64,000 nucleotides of DNA, from contig CBDDDL010000002.1 of NCBI GenBank assembly GCA_965226645.1, positions 744,001 through 808,000 on the forward strand, written 5' to 3'. How positions within the stretch are numbered: position 1 is the stretch's first letter; every line of letters begins with the position of its first letter. The position numbers were made by a program, and so were the translations under genes. The notes under the pieces are model-generated. The model made no database searches and was not told where the DNA came from. It saw nothing but the letters and a program-made list of their open reading frames with translations. Shown here one piece after another: positions 17,101-25,422 of this stretch. Source of the stretch: Poriferisodalis sp965226645 (lineage in GTDB: Bacteria > Actinomycetota > Acidimicrobiia > Acidimicrobiales > Poriferisodalaceae).

Positions 17101-18190
17101 CGCCGAGGTAGGCGTCGATGGCGTCCTGCGAGACGGCTGCGTTGCCGCCGAACACCCGCAGATCCAGCGAGCTGACGCCTGCTGCCGCGGTTGCCGCCCG
17201 GGCGGCGTCGAGCGAGGCGGCCGTGTCGAGGGGCACGTTTGAAGGGTTCGCCAGCAGCAGCGGGGCACACAGCCGTCCCAGCAGCGGGCCGGCGCTGAAC
17301 GAGTCGAACGGCACTCGTGCTCGGGCCAAACCGATGCGTCCAGTGGTGAAACACTGCTCGGACCCCTGGGCGTAGAGGCCTTCCACGAGTTCCGCAGCCT
17401 TCACCGCGGTGTCGAAGCGGGTCGCACCCGCCAGGCGTGTGACGGCAATGCCAAGGTTCGAGATCGACCAGTCCACCGCTTCGGCCAGGGCAGCGGTGCC
17501 GCCCATCAGCACCACGTGCTCGATCCCAGCCGCGGCCAGGTACGAAGCCACTCCCGCATGCAGTTCGTCACGCGGTGTCAGCAACACTGGATGCGGCCCC
17601 CGTGCTGCGAACGCACCCGCCACCAATGCATCGGCAAACACGTCGCCGTTGGCAACGATCGCCGTGGTGCCGAAACCGGGCATCTCACCCACCGACTCGA
17701 TCTGCCGCGCCGCAACCACACCGGTGGCGTAGCGATCCACCCGGCCCACGCGCTCCACCGCGATGCCCATGCCCTCGAGCGCTGTCACCACTGCCGCACT
17801 GACGGCGTCCGCGCCCCCAGTGCTGCCCACCACAACGACATCGGTCACGCCAGTGCGAGCCAAGAAGGCCGCCGCGTCGTCGCGCAGCTCCCCGGGCGGG
17901 GTCATCAGCACAGGCCCGCCCAGCGCCCCCGCTACCGGTGCAGCCACCACAGCGTCGGGCCAGCTGAGGCCCGACACCATCACCACATGCGTCAGCGAGC
18001 CGTCCGCATCGGCCGCGACCGCTTCGGCCACGAGCAGCGAGGTGGCATACCGATCAGCACCGCCATAGCGAGTGACCCCAACCTTGGCCAGCACGGCTTC
18101 CTCGGCAGATTCAGCCGCGGCGGCCGGCAGCGCAAGCAATCCCCCCACGAGCGCCACGACCAGCATCGCCCCGGTCAGCACACGCCGCAT
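14090..18190 (-). CDS. Exported CWB2 x3 - double PD40 propeller - M6-like zinc metalloprotease
   Basis: 1366 aa, the larger paralogue of 10872-13994. A signal peptide (1-26) is followed by three CWB2 units (~40-345: RYGGADRYATS, SWPDAVVAAPVAGA, VVVVGSTGGADAV, VLMGGTAALAEAV). Two blocks of PD40 blades, each opening with a WSPDC motif, span about 395-1010. This is roughly twice the number of WSPDG blades in the paralogue and suggests a propeller duplication. The M6-like domain ends the protein, with VAVLFMDFADAS and HEIAHNLGLLDMYPYE (His1140, Glu1141, His1144 form the zinc site). The last residues VTITRDS overlap the 14-bp repeat. It follows the trypsin-like protease gene at 18260 on the same strand (69 bp). 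A wall-anchored protease is the likely role. Confidence 0.85.
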   Translation of the reverse strand: MRRVLTGAMLVVALVGGLLALPAAAAESAEEAVLAKVGVTRYGGADRYATSLLVAEAVAADADGSLTHVVMVSGLSWPDAVVAAPVAGALGGPVLMTPPGELRDDAAAFLARTGVTDVVVVGSTGGADAVSAAVVTALEGMGIAVERVGRVDRYATGVVAARQIESVGEMPGFGTTAIVANGDVFADALVAGAFAARGPHPVLLTPRDELHAGVASYLAAAGIEHVVLMGGTAALAEAVDWSISNLGIAVTRLAGATRFDTAVKAAELVEGLYAQGSEQCFTTGRIGLARARVPFDSFSAGPLLGRLCAPLLLANPSNVPLDTAASLDAARAATAAAGVSSLDLRVFGGNAAVSQDAIDAYLGGEQLVEPAGLPAGTCGGPIDAAPVQIAAENDPEEPSWSPDCSQIVYGARSRLWIARSEGSEPSELTERDGGYSHQPSWSPDGSRIAYARQIDQGDHWESHVWVVNADGTAKTQVTQGDVWDNEPSWSPDGSRLLFSRISGTGRDADGSRIDSDRYLVTMNAEGTGTRFLTTGGAWDHAPSWSPDGSQVAYIAFDSVWVRDANGSGGRAVASDAYWDGGLSWSPDGSKIAFTRSDGTEASIRLIQVDTASEEVLADVPGRESHPQWSPDGQRILYYVSTDDGRREVWAAGASGRQVGIAPGQFVGRGSAPPAGGCGGDASDASRQLGSLNDASEPAWSPDCTHVVFSHDDSLWLMRTDGTDLRRLTPYDARRSRAPSWSPDGTRIAFARTNYENDEWVSHIWLVNSDGTGHTQLTGGDVWDDDPSWSPDGSKLTFSRHWGSGRSDTGFRTDSDRYIAVMGADGSGRRALTSGGAWDSAPVWSPDGRQVAYLASDGYAFAVAPDGTGDRRLAGGTHPDGGLAWSPDGTRLAFARRSTVDGETNRTGSVVVVALDDPTEAVLVDEAGQGIQPRWSPDGERVAYTRVGADDERTIHVTGASGTVTVSGAAQCRPWGVSGTTAGFPLPDVMPTTGVVRVAVLFMDFADASAEHTTQEEAELGLPWAETYLEAVSYGKIDIELVPLHRWLRAEQDSTAYIGSTPLGPALVGTASVHAVALADAEFDFSTVDLVLNVFPGTHFTGGNALGPATVDDVEVTTTRVNTKRLDEPGSPHDWGHVAAHEIAHNLGLLDMYPYEAELHERPQVSLDDVWVKVDMGLMGLESYFMTEADDARLRHDWQFLNGSSATSQAVSLASREMMAWSRWQLGWLADEQVTCVAGDTATVRLGPVASPRGWTAMAAVPLNGHEMIVVESRRQLGYDAPRPFTAPDGAKTDFPSLITEGVLVYTVDTLTNSGQLPVKVAGDSGNGQVEEFPVLRSQESVTLRGYTITVAQDDDDTHTVTITRDS

Positions 18191-18259
18191 CTGGCCGAAA
18201 GTAGTGCCCGACGGCAGAACTCTTCGACGCAGACGGCGAGCGACGGGCAGTTGGGCGGT

Positions 18260-20545
18260 CTAGAGCGAACTGCAGCGTTGCTGCAAATTGTCGTAGGCCG
18301 CGACGAAGCCGTCGATTCGGGGGAACTCCATGCCTTCTGATTCCCCGTCGAAGTTTGTGTAGCCGAAGCCAAGCTCGCCTGATCCGTTCAGCAGGTCACT
18401 GACGAACTCGTGCCCCTCGGTGCCGGAGGCGATGGCCCGGTTGTTGTTTGCCGGCCACCACAAGGCATGTGCGAAAGGCTCATTCGCTGCGCCGATTCGG
18501 TACACAATTGGCACTCGCCCGTGCAGTTCGCTATTCGAGAAGTCGATCTGACCCGCAATGTACGGCCCCCGAAACTCGTTGAACGCCGGGTTCCAGAAGT
18601 CGACTTGCACCTCGTCGTCGCACCACACGATCAGGACGGGTACGAGGTTTTCGTACGGGGCTGTATGGGTGTGCCGCTCTGCGGTCGTCACCAAGATGAT
18701 GAAGTGGCTGCCGGTGCTGCTGCCCGTTCCCTGCTGCCAGGTGCCTTCGTCAGCGACGGGATCGTCGCTTGGCTCGTCCCCGATGTCGCCCGCGAGCAGC
18801 GCCGTCACGTCCACTGTGGGTGCGAGCAAGCCGAGGGTGCCGATGACGCTGGTGCCGTCGTTGGCTTGGGCCAGGGCCAACGCGGTTGCTACGCCCACGA
18901 GCTGGCGCTGATCGTTGAACGCTGGTCCTCCGCTGTTGCCGGGGGCGATCTGTGTGTCGGTTTTGATCCAGGTCACGCCGGTCCGCTGCGTGATGCCCGA
19001 ATAGCGCCCGGTAGTGAGCGTCATCGTTTCGCCCCCGATTCCCGGATACCCCAACGCAGTGATGAACTCTCCGGCTTGGAGCGGTTCCGTTGCGATCGCG
19101 ACCGGCGGCAGCGCCTCTGCATCGGGCGCCAGCGTCAGCAGGGCCAGGTCGCGCGTCTGCACGGCGCGCTCGAGCGTCACGGCGACGTAGCGGGGCGGCG
19201 CCTGCTCGAACGTGCCGCCGACCCAGGCCCTGATGCCACCGCACGCTCGGTTGCGATCGTCGAACACCACGTGATGGTTGGTGACGATCTGGCGGCCGTC
19301 CCCCACGGCGAACCCCGAGCCCGATTTGGTCGGCTCTCCGAAGCTGTCGAGGCACTGCACCAGCACCACCGAGGCGGCCACCTGCTCCCAGGCCTGAGTG
19401 CCGGCGGACGACCCGCCGGTTCCCGCAGCGTCGCTCGACCCGGTGGCGCTGGCTACCCGGCCGGTCGCCACAGTGCTCAGCGCGGCATCGCTGACCGCCG
19501 ATGTCGAGCCGATCGCCGTCAGTGTCAGCCGGGTGGAACGGCCCACAGCGAGCAGCCAGTCGCGCCCGAACGCCGCGAGCGATTCGGGCACTGGGCTGTC
19601 CGCTGGCGGTGCCAGCAGGAGCGGCTGGCAGTCTCGCCGGACAGCCGACGCCACCAAGCCGGCGTATGGCGACTTGCCGTTGGCCACGGCGACATCAGTT
19701 ACCGGATGGCAGTGCGGCCTGGCGAAAGACAGCCGGGCAAGCTGTGCCGCTGTGGCGTACCGGTCTGCCCCTGCTACACGCTTCGTTTCGAACCCGAGGC
19801 CCTTCACCTCCGCCTCGACGTCAGCCGAGATGGCCGCAGGCCCGCCCAGGATCGTGACCGATGCAATGGTCCGGCTGGGATCGGTCAGGAACCGTTGCGC
19901 TTCGGCACCCAGCGTGTCGGGTTTGGTGAGGATGAGCGGGCTGCTCACTGAGACGCTCGGGGCAATCGCCACGGCGTCTGCGAAGTTGACTCCTGAGGCT
20001 AGGTAGACGGTGCTGAGCGACGCCGGTGCGAATGCCCGCGCTGCGCGCCGGGCGGTGTCGTAGCGGTCTGCGCCAGCGATGCGATCCACCCGGTAGCCCA
20101 GGGCGTTCAATGACCCGACTACCTCGTCGGACACCGCCGTCGGGCCGCCCAAGACGATGACCTTGGCGTTGGGGTGCGTCGCGCACGGTGTCAGGTAGTC
20201 CCGTGTGGCTGCTGGCAGGAAGGCCTGCTTGGTGAGCAGCAGCGGTCGATCGAGCGCCGTCCCGGCCAATGCGTCGGGCCAGTTCTCGCCTGACGCCAGC
20301 GCCACGCTGCGAGAGCCTCCAGGCGAGTCGCAGGTACCGCCGGCCAGGGTTGCCGCAAGCTCGTAGTCGGTGGCGGCTTCGATGCGCCGTTGAGTGATTT
20401 CGGCGCTCTGTGCGGCCGCGGGCACGGGGGCCAACAGGATCGACCCGAAGACTGCTGCGCAGAGGAAGCTGAGTGCCGCCGACCGCCCGCGACGAGACCG
20501 CCCGACCACTGCTTTCACACCGCTCTCACTCTCGACGAACCTCAC
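18260..20545 (-). CDS. Exported CWB2 x3 - trypsin-like (S1C) serine protease
   Basis: 761 aa from a GTG at 20545 (GTG-AGG-TTC) preceded by AGGA; the paralogue at 37127-39439 keeps the same start context. A signal peptide (18-46) is followed by three CWB2 units (~58-350: ENWPDALAGTALDRPLLLT, IVLGGPTAVSD, RIAGADRYDTARRAA and so on). A linker leads to a trypsin-like fold (~385-590). The catalytic triad is visible: His425 (TNHHVV), Asp466 (RDLALL) and Ser538 (GNSGGP). The last ~170 residues form an unknown domain conserved in the paralogue (IDFSNSELHGRVPIVYRI). HtrA-like proteases of this kind act outside the membrane; here the CWB2 units would hold it on the wall. It stands first in a minus-strand series with the two metalloproteases. 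Confidence 0.88.
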   Translation of the reverse strand: MRFVESESGVKAVVGRSRRGRSAALSFLCAAVFGSILLAPVPAAAQSAEITQRRIEAATDYELAATLAGGTCDSPGGSRSVALASGENWPDALAGTALDRPLLLTKQAFLPAATRDYLTPCATHPNAKVIVLGGPTAVSDEVVGSLNALGYRVDRIAGADRYDTARRAARAFAPASLSTVYLASGVNFADAVAIAPSVSVSSPLILTKPDTLGAEAQRFLTDPSRTIASVTILGGPAAISADVEAEVKGLGFETKRVAGADRYATAAQLARLSFARPHCHPVTDVAVANGKSPYAGLVASAVRRDCQPLLLAPPADSPVPESLAAFGRDWLLAVGRSTRLTLTAIGSTSAVSDAALSTVATGRVASATGSSDAAGTGGSSAGTQAWEQVAASVVLVQCLDSFGEPTKSGSGFAVGDGRQIVTNHHVVFDDRNRACGGIRAWVGGTFEQAPPRYVAVTLERAVQTRDLALLTLAPDAEALPPVAIATEPLQAGEFITALGYPGIGGETMTLTTGRYSGITQRTGVTWIKTDTQIAPGNSGGPAFNDQRQLVGVATALALAQANDGTSVIGTLGLLAPTVDVTALLAGDIGDEPSDDPVADEGTWQQGTGSSTGSHFIILVTTAERHTHTAPYENLVPVLIVWCDDEVQVDFWNPAFNEFRGPYIAGQIDFSNSELHGRVPIVYRIGAANEPFAHALWWPANNNRAIASGTEGHEFVSDLLNGSGELGFGYTNFDGESEGMEFPRIDGFVAAYDNLQQRCSSL

Positions 20546-20892
20546 AGCGGTCCTGGCAGCCGCGCAGCAACCTCAATTCGCCGCTCTGCGGCGAGGCTAG
20601 GCCAGCCCACCGAACGCCGCACCAGCGCCAGCACCATGCGGCCTGCGTGCCGCAAGTTGGTCGGCGCTGAACGGCGGTCGCTTGCAGCAACTCGTGCGCC
20701 GCTCGTCGGAAACCGGCTGCTTCGTAGCGCTCTTCCCGAGCTGGGGAATCTCCGGTAGTCATGCGCCGGCGATGCTCGCGGACTGGCTCGGAGACTGCTG
20801 ACCTATTCGGATTCAGGCGCTACCGCAAGCCTCTGACCAGCCGTTTTGCGGGTGCCCCGGCGGCCACGCGGACGTTGCACAACAGACTCCTA
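20546..20892. other. Intergenic region upstream of the CWB2-trypsin protease, up to IS630
   Basis: The first ~55 bp match the region upstream of the paralogous protease at 39440-39494, including an uninterrupted CTAG. That shows what the IS982 target looked like before insertion. A short minus-strand frame at 20526-20762 (MTTGDSPAREERYEAAGF...) cannot be supported as a gene. No promoter or terminator stands out. Confidence 0.4.
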
Positions 20893-22068
20893 GTGTCCTG
20901 TTTGTTTAGTTCGGTCGCGATATATCATGGTGGGGCGGCAGCGTGGCTGCTGCAGGCGATGAACGGAGGCCGATATGAGTGCAAGGCGGGGACGGCCGAC
21001 GGCTGTGATCGTGCTGGACGACGAGGAACGCGAGACGCTGGAGCGGTGGGCTCGGCGCCCGAAGTCGTCCCAGGCGCTGGCGCTGCGGTGCCGGATCGTG
21101 CTGGGGGCGGCCGAGGGCCGCTACAACAAAGACATCGCCGCCGAGCTGGGGTGCCATCCCGCGACGGCGGCCAAGTGGCGCTCGCGGTTCGCCGAGCGCC
21201 GCTTCGACGGGCTCTGCGACGATCCGCGGCCGGGTCCGCCGCGCACCATCGACGACGCCGCCGTCGAGAGGGTGATCGTGCTCACCTTGAGAGTCCGCGC
21301 CATCGGACGCGACGCACTGGTCGACGCGGTCGATGGCCAAAGCGGTGGGCATCTCGCCGTCGTCGGTGCACGCCATCTGGGGGGCGTTCGGGCTCAAGCC
21401 CCACCTCGCCGAGGAGTTCAAGCTGTCCCCGGACCCGCAGTTCGTCGACAAGGTCCGCGACGTCGTGGGGCTGTACCTCAACCCCCCAGAGGCCGCGGTC
21501 GTGCTGTGCGTGGACGAAAAGACACGGATCCAGGCCCTGGACCGCACCGCCCCGATCCTGCCGCTGATGCCCGGCACGCCCCAGCGGCGCACCCACGACT
21601 ACCGCCGCCACGGCACCACCAACCTGTTCGCGGCGCTCGACACCGCCTCGGGCAACGTCATCACGTCGATGACGGCGCGGCACCGCTCAGAAGAATTCAG
21701 CAAGTTCTTGAACCTCATCGACAAAGAAGTCCCCTCCCACCTCGACGTGCACGTCGTGGCTCGACAACGTCTCCACCCACAAGACCCCCGCCGTCAAACG
21801 CTGGCTCGTCGCGCACCCCCGCTTCAAGCTCCACTTCACCCCCACCTACAGCTCCTGGATGAACCTCGTCGAGCGCTGGTTCTCAGAGCTCACCACCAAA
21901 TGGCTCCGACGCGGCACCCACACCAGCGTCAAAGACCTCAAAGACTCCATCAACACCTGGGTCGAAAACTGGAACAACGACCCCAAACCCTTCATATGGC
22001 GCAAGACCGCAGACCAGATACTCGACAACCTCGCCTCATATATCCACCGAATTCCCCAAACAGGACAC
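20893..22068 (+). mobile_element. IS630-family insertion sequence
   Basis: A 1176-bp element flanked by TA dinucleotides (20891-20892 and 22069-22070), the usual IS630/Tc1 target duplication. The ends are GTGTCCTGTTTG and, inverted, the same sequence; the longer imperfect repeats run on into TTCGGT and ATATAT. It lies between a protease gene and an L,D-transpeptidase gene and was inserted exactly at the TAG stop of the latter. Confidence 0.88.
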
Positions 22069-22071
22069 TAG
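20975..22071 (+). pseudogene. IS630-family transposase, two frameshifts
   Basis: Three frames together give a full IS630 transposase. The first starts at ATG 20975 and encodes the helix-turn-helix part (YNKDIAAELGCHPATAAKWR). It slips near 21290, where an extra A breaks TLE(S)...ATHWSTRSMAKAVGISPSSVH. The middle part holds VVLCVDEKTRIQALDRT, the first DDE aspartate, and runs to about 21758. There an extra G breaks HVVLDNVSTHKTPAVKRW, the second acidic motif. The third frame has PTYSSWMNLVERWFSEL with the final acidic residue. Both lesions look like +1 insertions, so the element is probably dead. Sequencing error is the other option. Confidence 0.85.
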
Positions 22072-23204
22072 GCGATGACGGTGACGGGGGTGCCGATGGG
22101 GGCCCATTCGTACAGCTGGCGTGCCTTGGCGTTGTCCTGGCGGACGCAGCCTGCCGAGCGGGGCTGGCCGAGCTCGTCGACGGTCTGGATGGGGGTGCCG
22201 GCATACGTCTGGGGAATGGAGTGGAACCCGATGGCGAGCCCGGTGGTGGCCTTCACGAAACGCACCATGTGGCGCATGGTGACCGGGGTGCGCGGCGAGC
22301 TCGAGTACTGCGACTTCGAGAACACGCCGTAAGCGCCAGGCGACGGACTGGTGGCTCGGCCGCTCACCGGGTACGTGTCAAAGAGCGATCCGTCAGCTTC
22401 GATCAGCCACATCCGCTGATTGCCGCGGTCGTACACCACGTGCTTGGTGCCGGCGAGGCCCACGTCGGGCATGGAGGTGCCCGCAGTCCACAGCACTCGG
22501 CCGTCGGAATAGCCGATGGTGACCGATCCGTCATCGCGGACACTCAAGAACGCGCCAGGCCGGTCGGCGGTGCGCGTATGCCAGATCGGTGCGCCCGAAT
22601 CGCCATCGACCTGAACCACAGGAGCGCCGTCAGACTGCATCACCAGATCGCCCCCGACCTGAACCACAGGAGCGCCATCAGACTGCATCACCAGATCGCC
22701 GTCGGACCGCATCACCAGCATGGACCCGGGTGCACCGGCGGTGCGGGCGTCCCAGAGCGCGAGAGGCATATCCCCCGCAGCGATGCCGACATCTGCCGTC
22801 CACCCCGCGGGCGCGGACGCCGGCGGCCGGGCGGCGAAACCAGCCGTGTCATAGAGGACCAAGTTGCCGTTGGACTGCAGCGTCAGTCGGTAGCGACCGT
22901 TCGGCGACGTGAGCGAACGACCCCTCGGCAGCCACTCGCCGGGCAGCAGCGAACTGCGGATGTCGGACCGGTCGCTGTCTTGCGGCCGCTGCGACCCGAG
23001 CGGCAACTCCGACCCGGGCGGCAACTCCGACCCGGGCAATTCGAGCGGTTCGACATTCTTCGGAGACGCTGCCGCCGCTGACGTCCAACTCGCCACGGCG
23101 CCGAGAAACACAGCCGACGCCACCATCGCTGCCACCGCCGCCGCCCGCCGCCCGCCGCACGAAGCGCTGCAAAAACGGGGAACAACCGGAGCGGTCACCC
23201 TCAC
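22068..23204 (-). CDS. Exported L,D-transpeptidase (YkuD) with lectin-like N-terminal domain
   Basis: About 378 aa if it starts at GTG 23204 (VRVTAPVV); the open frame extends to 23327 with no signal-like start. A hydrophobic signal segment (AAAVAAMVASAVFLGAVASW) is followed by a B-lectin-like region (SPNGRYRLTLQSNGNLVLYD) with further DGxxVxxxDG repeats. The YkuD catalytic domain closes the protein, with HSIPQTYAGTP and SAGCVR containing the active-site His and Cys. Such enzymes make 3-3 peptidoglycan cross-links or attach proteins to the wall. The TAG stop (22068-22070) overlaps the IS630 target site and would have been TAG before insertion as well. The DNA at 22610-22700 contains a small in-frame repeat (VVQVxGDLVMQSDGAP). 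Confidence 0.85.
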   Translation of the reverse strand: MRVTAPVVPRFCSASCGGRRAAAVAAMVASAVFLGAVASWTSAAAASPKNVEPLELPGSELPPGSELPLGSQRPQDSDRSDIRSSLLPGEWLPRGRSLTSPNGRYRLTLQSNGNLVLYDTAGFAARPPASAPAGWTADVGIAAGDMPLALWDARTAGAPGSMLVMRSDGDLVMQSDGAPVVQVGGDLVMQSDGAPVVQVDGDSGAPIWHTRTADRPGAFLSVRDDGSVTIGYSDGRVLWTAGTSMPDVGLAGTKHVVYDRGNQRMWLIEADGSLFDTYPVSGRATSPSPGAYGVFSKSQYSSSPRTPVTMRHMVRFVKATTGLAIGFHSIPQTYAGTPIQTVDELGQPRSAGCVRQDNAKARQLYEWAPIGTPVTVIA

Positions 23205-23299
23205 GGCCGAATCGACAACTCCATTGCCGCCGAACTTAGTTGTGCAACTCCGCCAGCTACGGCACCCCAGACCAGCCGTCGCCACCACCAGGTCAACAA

Positions 23300-23673
23300 C
23301 AACAGCTGATGGGTGCTGAGGGTCCACAGGACCAACGACCGACGATGGCTCGGCGCCCCAGGGTCAACGGCCGACGATGCGTCGAGGCCCCAGCATCAAC
23401 GACCGACGATGGCTCGGCGCCTCGGGGCATCAACGGCCGCGGTGGTCAGGGACCTCGGTGGTCAGGGGCCTCTGGGTTGGCGGCCGGTTGTCCAGATGCC
23501 GTCGGAGTTGCGCTTGATCGTGAGGTGTTGTGTGTGAAGGGGCCTCTGGGTTGGCGGCCGGCGGTGGCGGCTGGTGGTGGCGGCTGGTGGTGGTCAGGGG
23601 CCTCTGGGTTGGCGGCCGGTTGTCCAGATGCCGTCGGAGTTGCGCTTGATCGTGAGGTGTTGTGTGTGAAGGT
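23300..23673. repeat. Two sets of direct repeats between the L,D-transpeptidase and truncated HNH genes
   Basis: At about 23300-23440 a unit of ~35 bp (tcaacg(a/g)ccgacgatg followed by a tcggcgcccc-like tail) occurs four times with changes. At 23461-23541 and 23593-23673 an ~81-bp block, from ggtcaggggcctctgggttgg to gttgtgtgtgaagg, is repeated almost exactly at a 132-bp spacing. Part of the block (ggcctctgggttggcggccgg) appears a third time in between, near 23539. The second copy is the 3' end of the truncated HNH gene, so the gene end was duplicated downstream. Apart from these repeats the gap 23205-23593 holds no gene. Confidence 0.8.
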
Positions 23674-24151
23674 CGTGGTGGTGTGTGTGGCACAGCAGGG
23701 CAAGGTTCGCCAAGTCGGTCGGACCGTCGTGCATCCAGTGCCAGATGTGATGCGCGTCGCAACGTGACGGAGGGGCCTTGCAGCCTGGCCACACGCAGTG
23801 CCGGTCACGGGCGATCAGTGCCCTCCGCAATCGAGCCGACACCGTCCGCCGCGCCCGGCCGACATCGGCGCTGCCGCCCGGCCCATCGAGCATGATCGGG
23901 ATGATCTCGGCGTCGCATGCAAGCTTGCGAACGATCTCGGGCGCCAACTCTGCCCCAGCGTCGGTAATGCCCGCCGCATCGGTTTGGCCGCGCAGCGCCT
24001 CGTATTCGATCAACACCTGCACCTGAACATCAGGTCGTGCCGAACTCCCATTTGCCCCGCCGGGAGGCTGGCGGACGAGCTTGGCGATCGTCTTGGCATC
24101 GGCTTCGCTGAGAGTCGCGCCGCACAGCAGGCACTGCTTGGCACAGAACAT
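23594..24151 (-). pseudogene. 5'-truncated DUF222/13E12-type HNH endonuclease
   Basis: The frame encodes the C-terminal part of a 13E12-family HNH protein. It has the HNH nuclease region DRHCVWPGCKAPPSRCDAHHI followed by LANLALLCHTHHHDLH, with paired Cys and His ligands. A CxxC-like start (CAKQCLLCGATL) and LARxVxQPPGG-type residues are the only upstream remains; the several hundred residues of the DUF222 domain are missing. Immediately upstream (24193-24256) the DNA switches to a fragment of trpC, so the truncation came from a recombination joint. A full-length relative is at 45605-47095. Nuclease activity of the remnant is doubtful. Confidence 0.75.
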
Positions 24152-24192
24152 CGTCCTCGGATGAGTGCCGACGGCCGGACACGATGATGGCC

Positions 24193-24256
24193 TGCGTCGA
24201 CATCCTCACGCAGCGCTCCACGCGAAGGTGACCGTCGCTTGATCTCAGCGATGAGC
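24193..24256 (-). repeat. Duplicated 64-bp fragment of the trpC-like gene
   Basis: The fragment matches 24890-24954 inside the trpC-like gene (encoding EIKRRSPSRGALRED) with only a few differences. It sits alone between the truncated HNH gene and the 3' end of trpC and marks an illegitimate recombination joint. It is too short to be functional. Confidence 0.8.
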
Positions 24257-24298
24257 GTGAGCGGCCCCGAGAGCACATTGCCCGACGCCAGAAATTTG

Positions 24299-25048
24299 TC
24301 AGAGTGATGTCAGCAATTTGCGCATCGCTGCCGCCGGGTCTGATGCGGTGACCAACGCTTCCCCGATCAACGCTGCGTCGTAGCCCGCCGCTGCAATCTC
24401 TGGAAGCGGAGTGCCGCCGCGAACACCCATTCCGGACGCGGCAACCTTGACAATTCCAGACGGGAGCTGATCGAACATGCCCGCTATGCGCACAGCCTTG
24501 TCGTAGTCGACGCTTGGGCGGGAATCCTTCGGGTCGTCGCGTTGGTTGACCGCGATCATGTAGGCGCCTTGCTCGACAGCGAGCTCCAGCTCGGCTTCGG
24601 TTCGCACCTCGGTCAGCACATCGATGCCCAGCGTGAGCGCCAGTTCTTGTAGCGGTCGGAGCTTTGTTGGCTCCATGTCTTCCACGATGACCAGCATCGC
24701 GTCGGCACCCATCTGATACGTCTCGTGCACGTGCTCGGGCGTGGTCAGGAAGTCCTTGCGCAGCACCGGGAGATCGGACGCGGCTCGCGCGTCGATCAGG
24801 TCTTGGGGCGACCCACCGAACCTTTGCGCGTCTGTGAGCACCGAGAGGCAGGTCGCCCCGCCTCTTCGGTACTCGACCGCGAGCGCTCGGGCGTCGGCGT
24901 CCTCACGCAGCGCTCCACGCGACGGCGACCGTCGCTTGATCTCAGCGATGAGCGACAGCCCCTCGCTGGACAAGGCGTGCCGGAAACGCCCGCCGACGCC
25001 TGCAGGGTCGTAGACCCACGGTTCGCTGGTCAGCGTTCCAGTGCTCAC
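24299..25048 (-). CDS. trpC: Indole-3-glycerol-phosphate synthase-like protein, atypical active site
   Basis: 249 aa from a GTG at 25048. The TIM-barrel pattern of TrpC is clear. EIKRRSPS holds Glu36 and Lys38; LRKDF holds catalytic Lys98; LTEVRTEAEL holds Glu147; AVNQRD holds Asn168; ALIGEAL forms the phosphate site. TrpC converts CdRP to indole-3-glycerol phosphate in tryptophan synthesis. The conserved SES-G motif of barrel strand 7 (Glu210 in the Sulfolobus enzyme) reads AAS-G here (Ala203-Ala204-Ser205), and the INNRD motif is VNQRD. No other trp genes adjoin it. It may be a divergent or repurposed paralogue, so the symbol is given by family only. The neighbours are gene fragments. Confidence 0.75.
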   Translation of the reverse strand: MSTGTLTSEPWVYDPAGVGGRFRHALSSEGLSLIAEIKRRSPSRGALREDADARALAVEYRRGGATCLSVLTDAQRFGGSPQDLIDARAASDLPVLRKDFLTTPEHVHETYQMGADAMLVIVEDMEPTKLRPLQELALTLGIDVLTEVRTEAELELAVEQGAYMIAVNQRDDPKDSRPSVDYDKAVRIAGMFDQLPSGIVKVAASGMGVRGGTPLPEIAAAGYDAALIGEALVTASDPAAAMRKLLTSL

Positions 25049-25422
25049 GCCGATGCGCGGACAGACGAATCGGAGAAGGCGCTCGCGAAAATCTTGGCTG
25101 TCATGGCGTGTCCTCCCGGATGTTGTGCGTCATCTCATAGTCCGGGTACCGGGGCAGTCTCGCACCGATGAACTGCATTCGGCAACTGTGAAAGGCCCAA
25201 CGAACCCGCCCAGTTGCCGTCTGGTGCCTCACGCTGGCCGGCGGCCTCCCGGCAGCCAGCGCGAGCGGGGCAGCCGTCGAACCTACGCAGCCGCGGCGCC
25301 CGTCGGCACACCCGAGTCCACCCCAGACCCCGACGGCGATCTGGCAACGGACGGGTTCACGCGCTACGAGTCGTCAGATGCGTTCGCGGCATCGCTTGAA
25401 GAGCGCTCCTGACATCCTGCAG
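25049..25422. other. Gap upstream of trpC-like gene, no confident gene
   Basis: The longest plus-strand frame ends at TGA near 25412 with the residues ATDGFTRYESSDAFAASLEE, which look protein-like. Its upstream half is Arg/Ser-rich shadow sequence with no plausible start. It could be the tail of a lost small gene. No RNA gene or promoter is recognised. Confidence 0.3.

Noticed and set aside
23300..23673. A CRISPR array
   Set aside because: The repeats are irregular in length and spacing, vary in sequence, and there are no unique spacers or cas genes.
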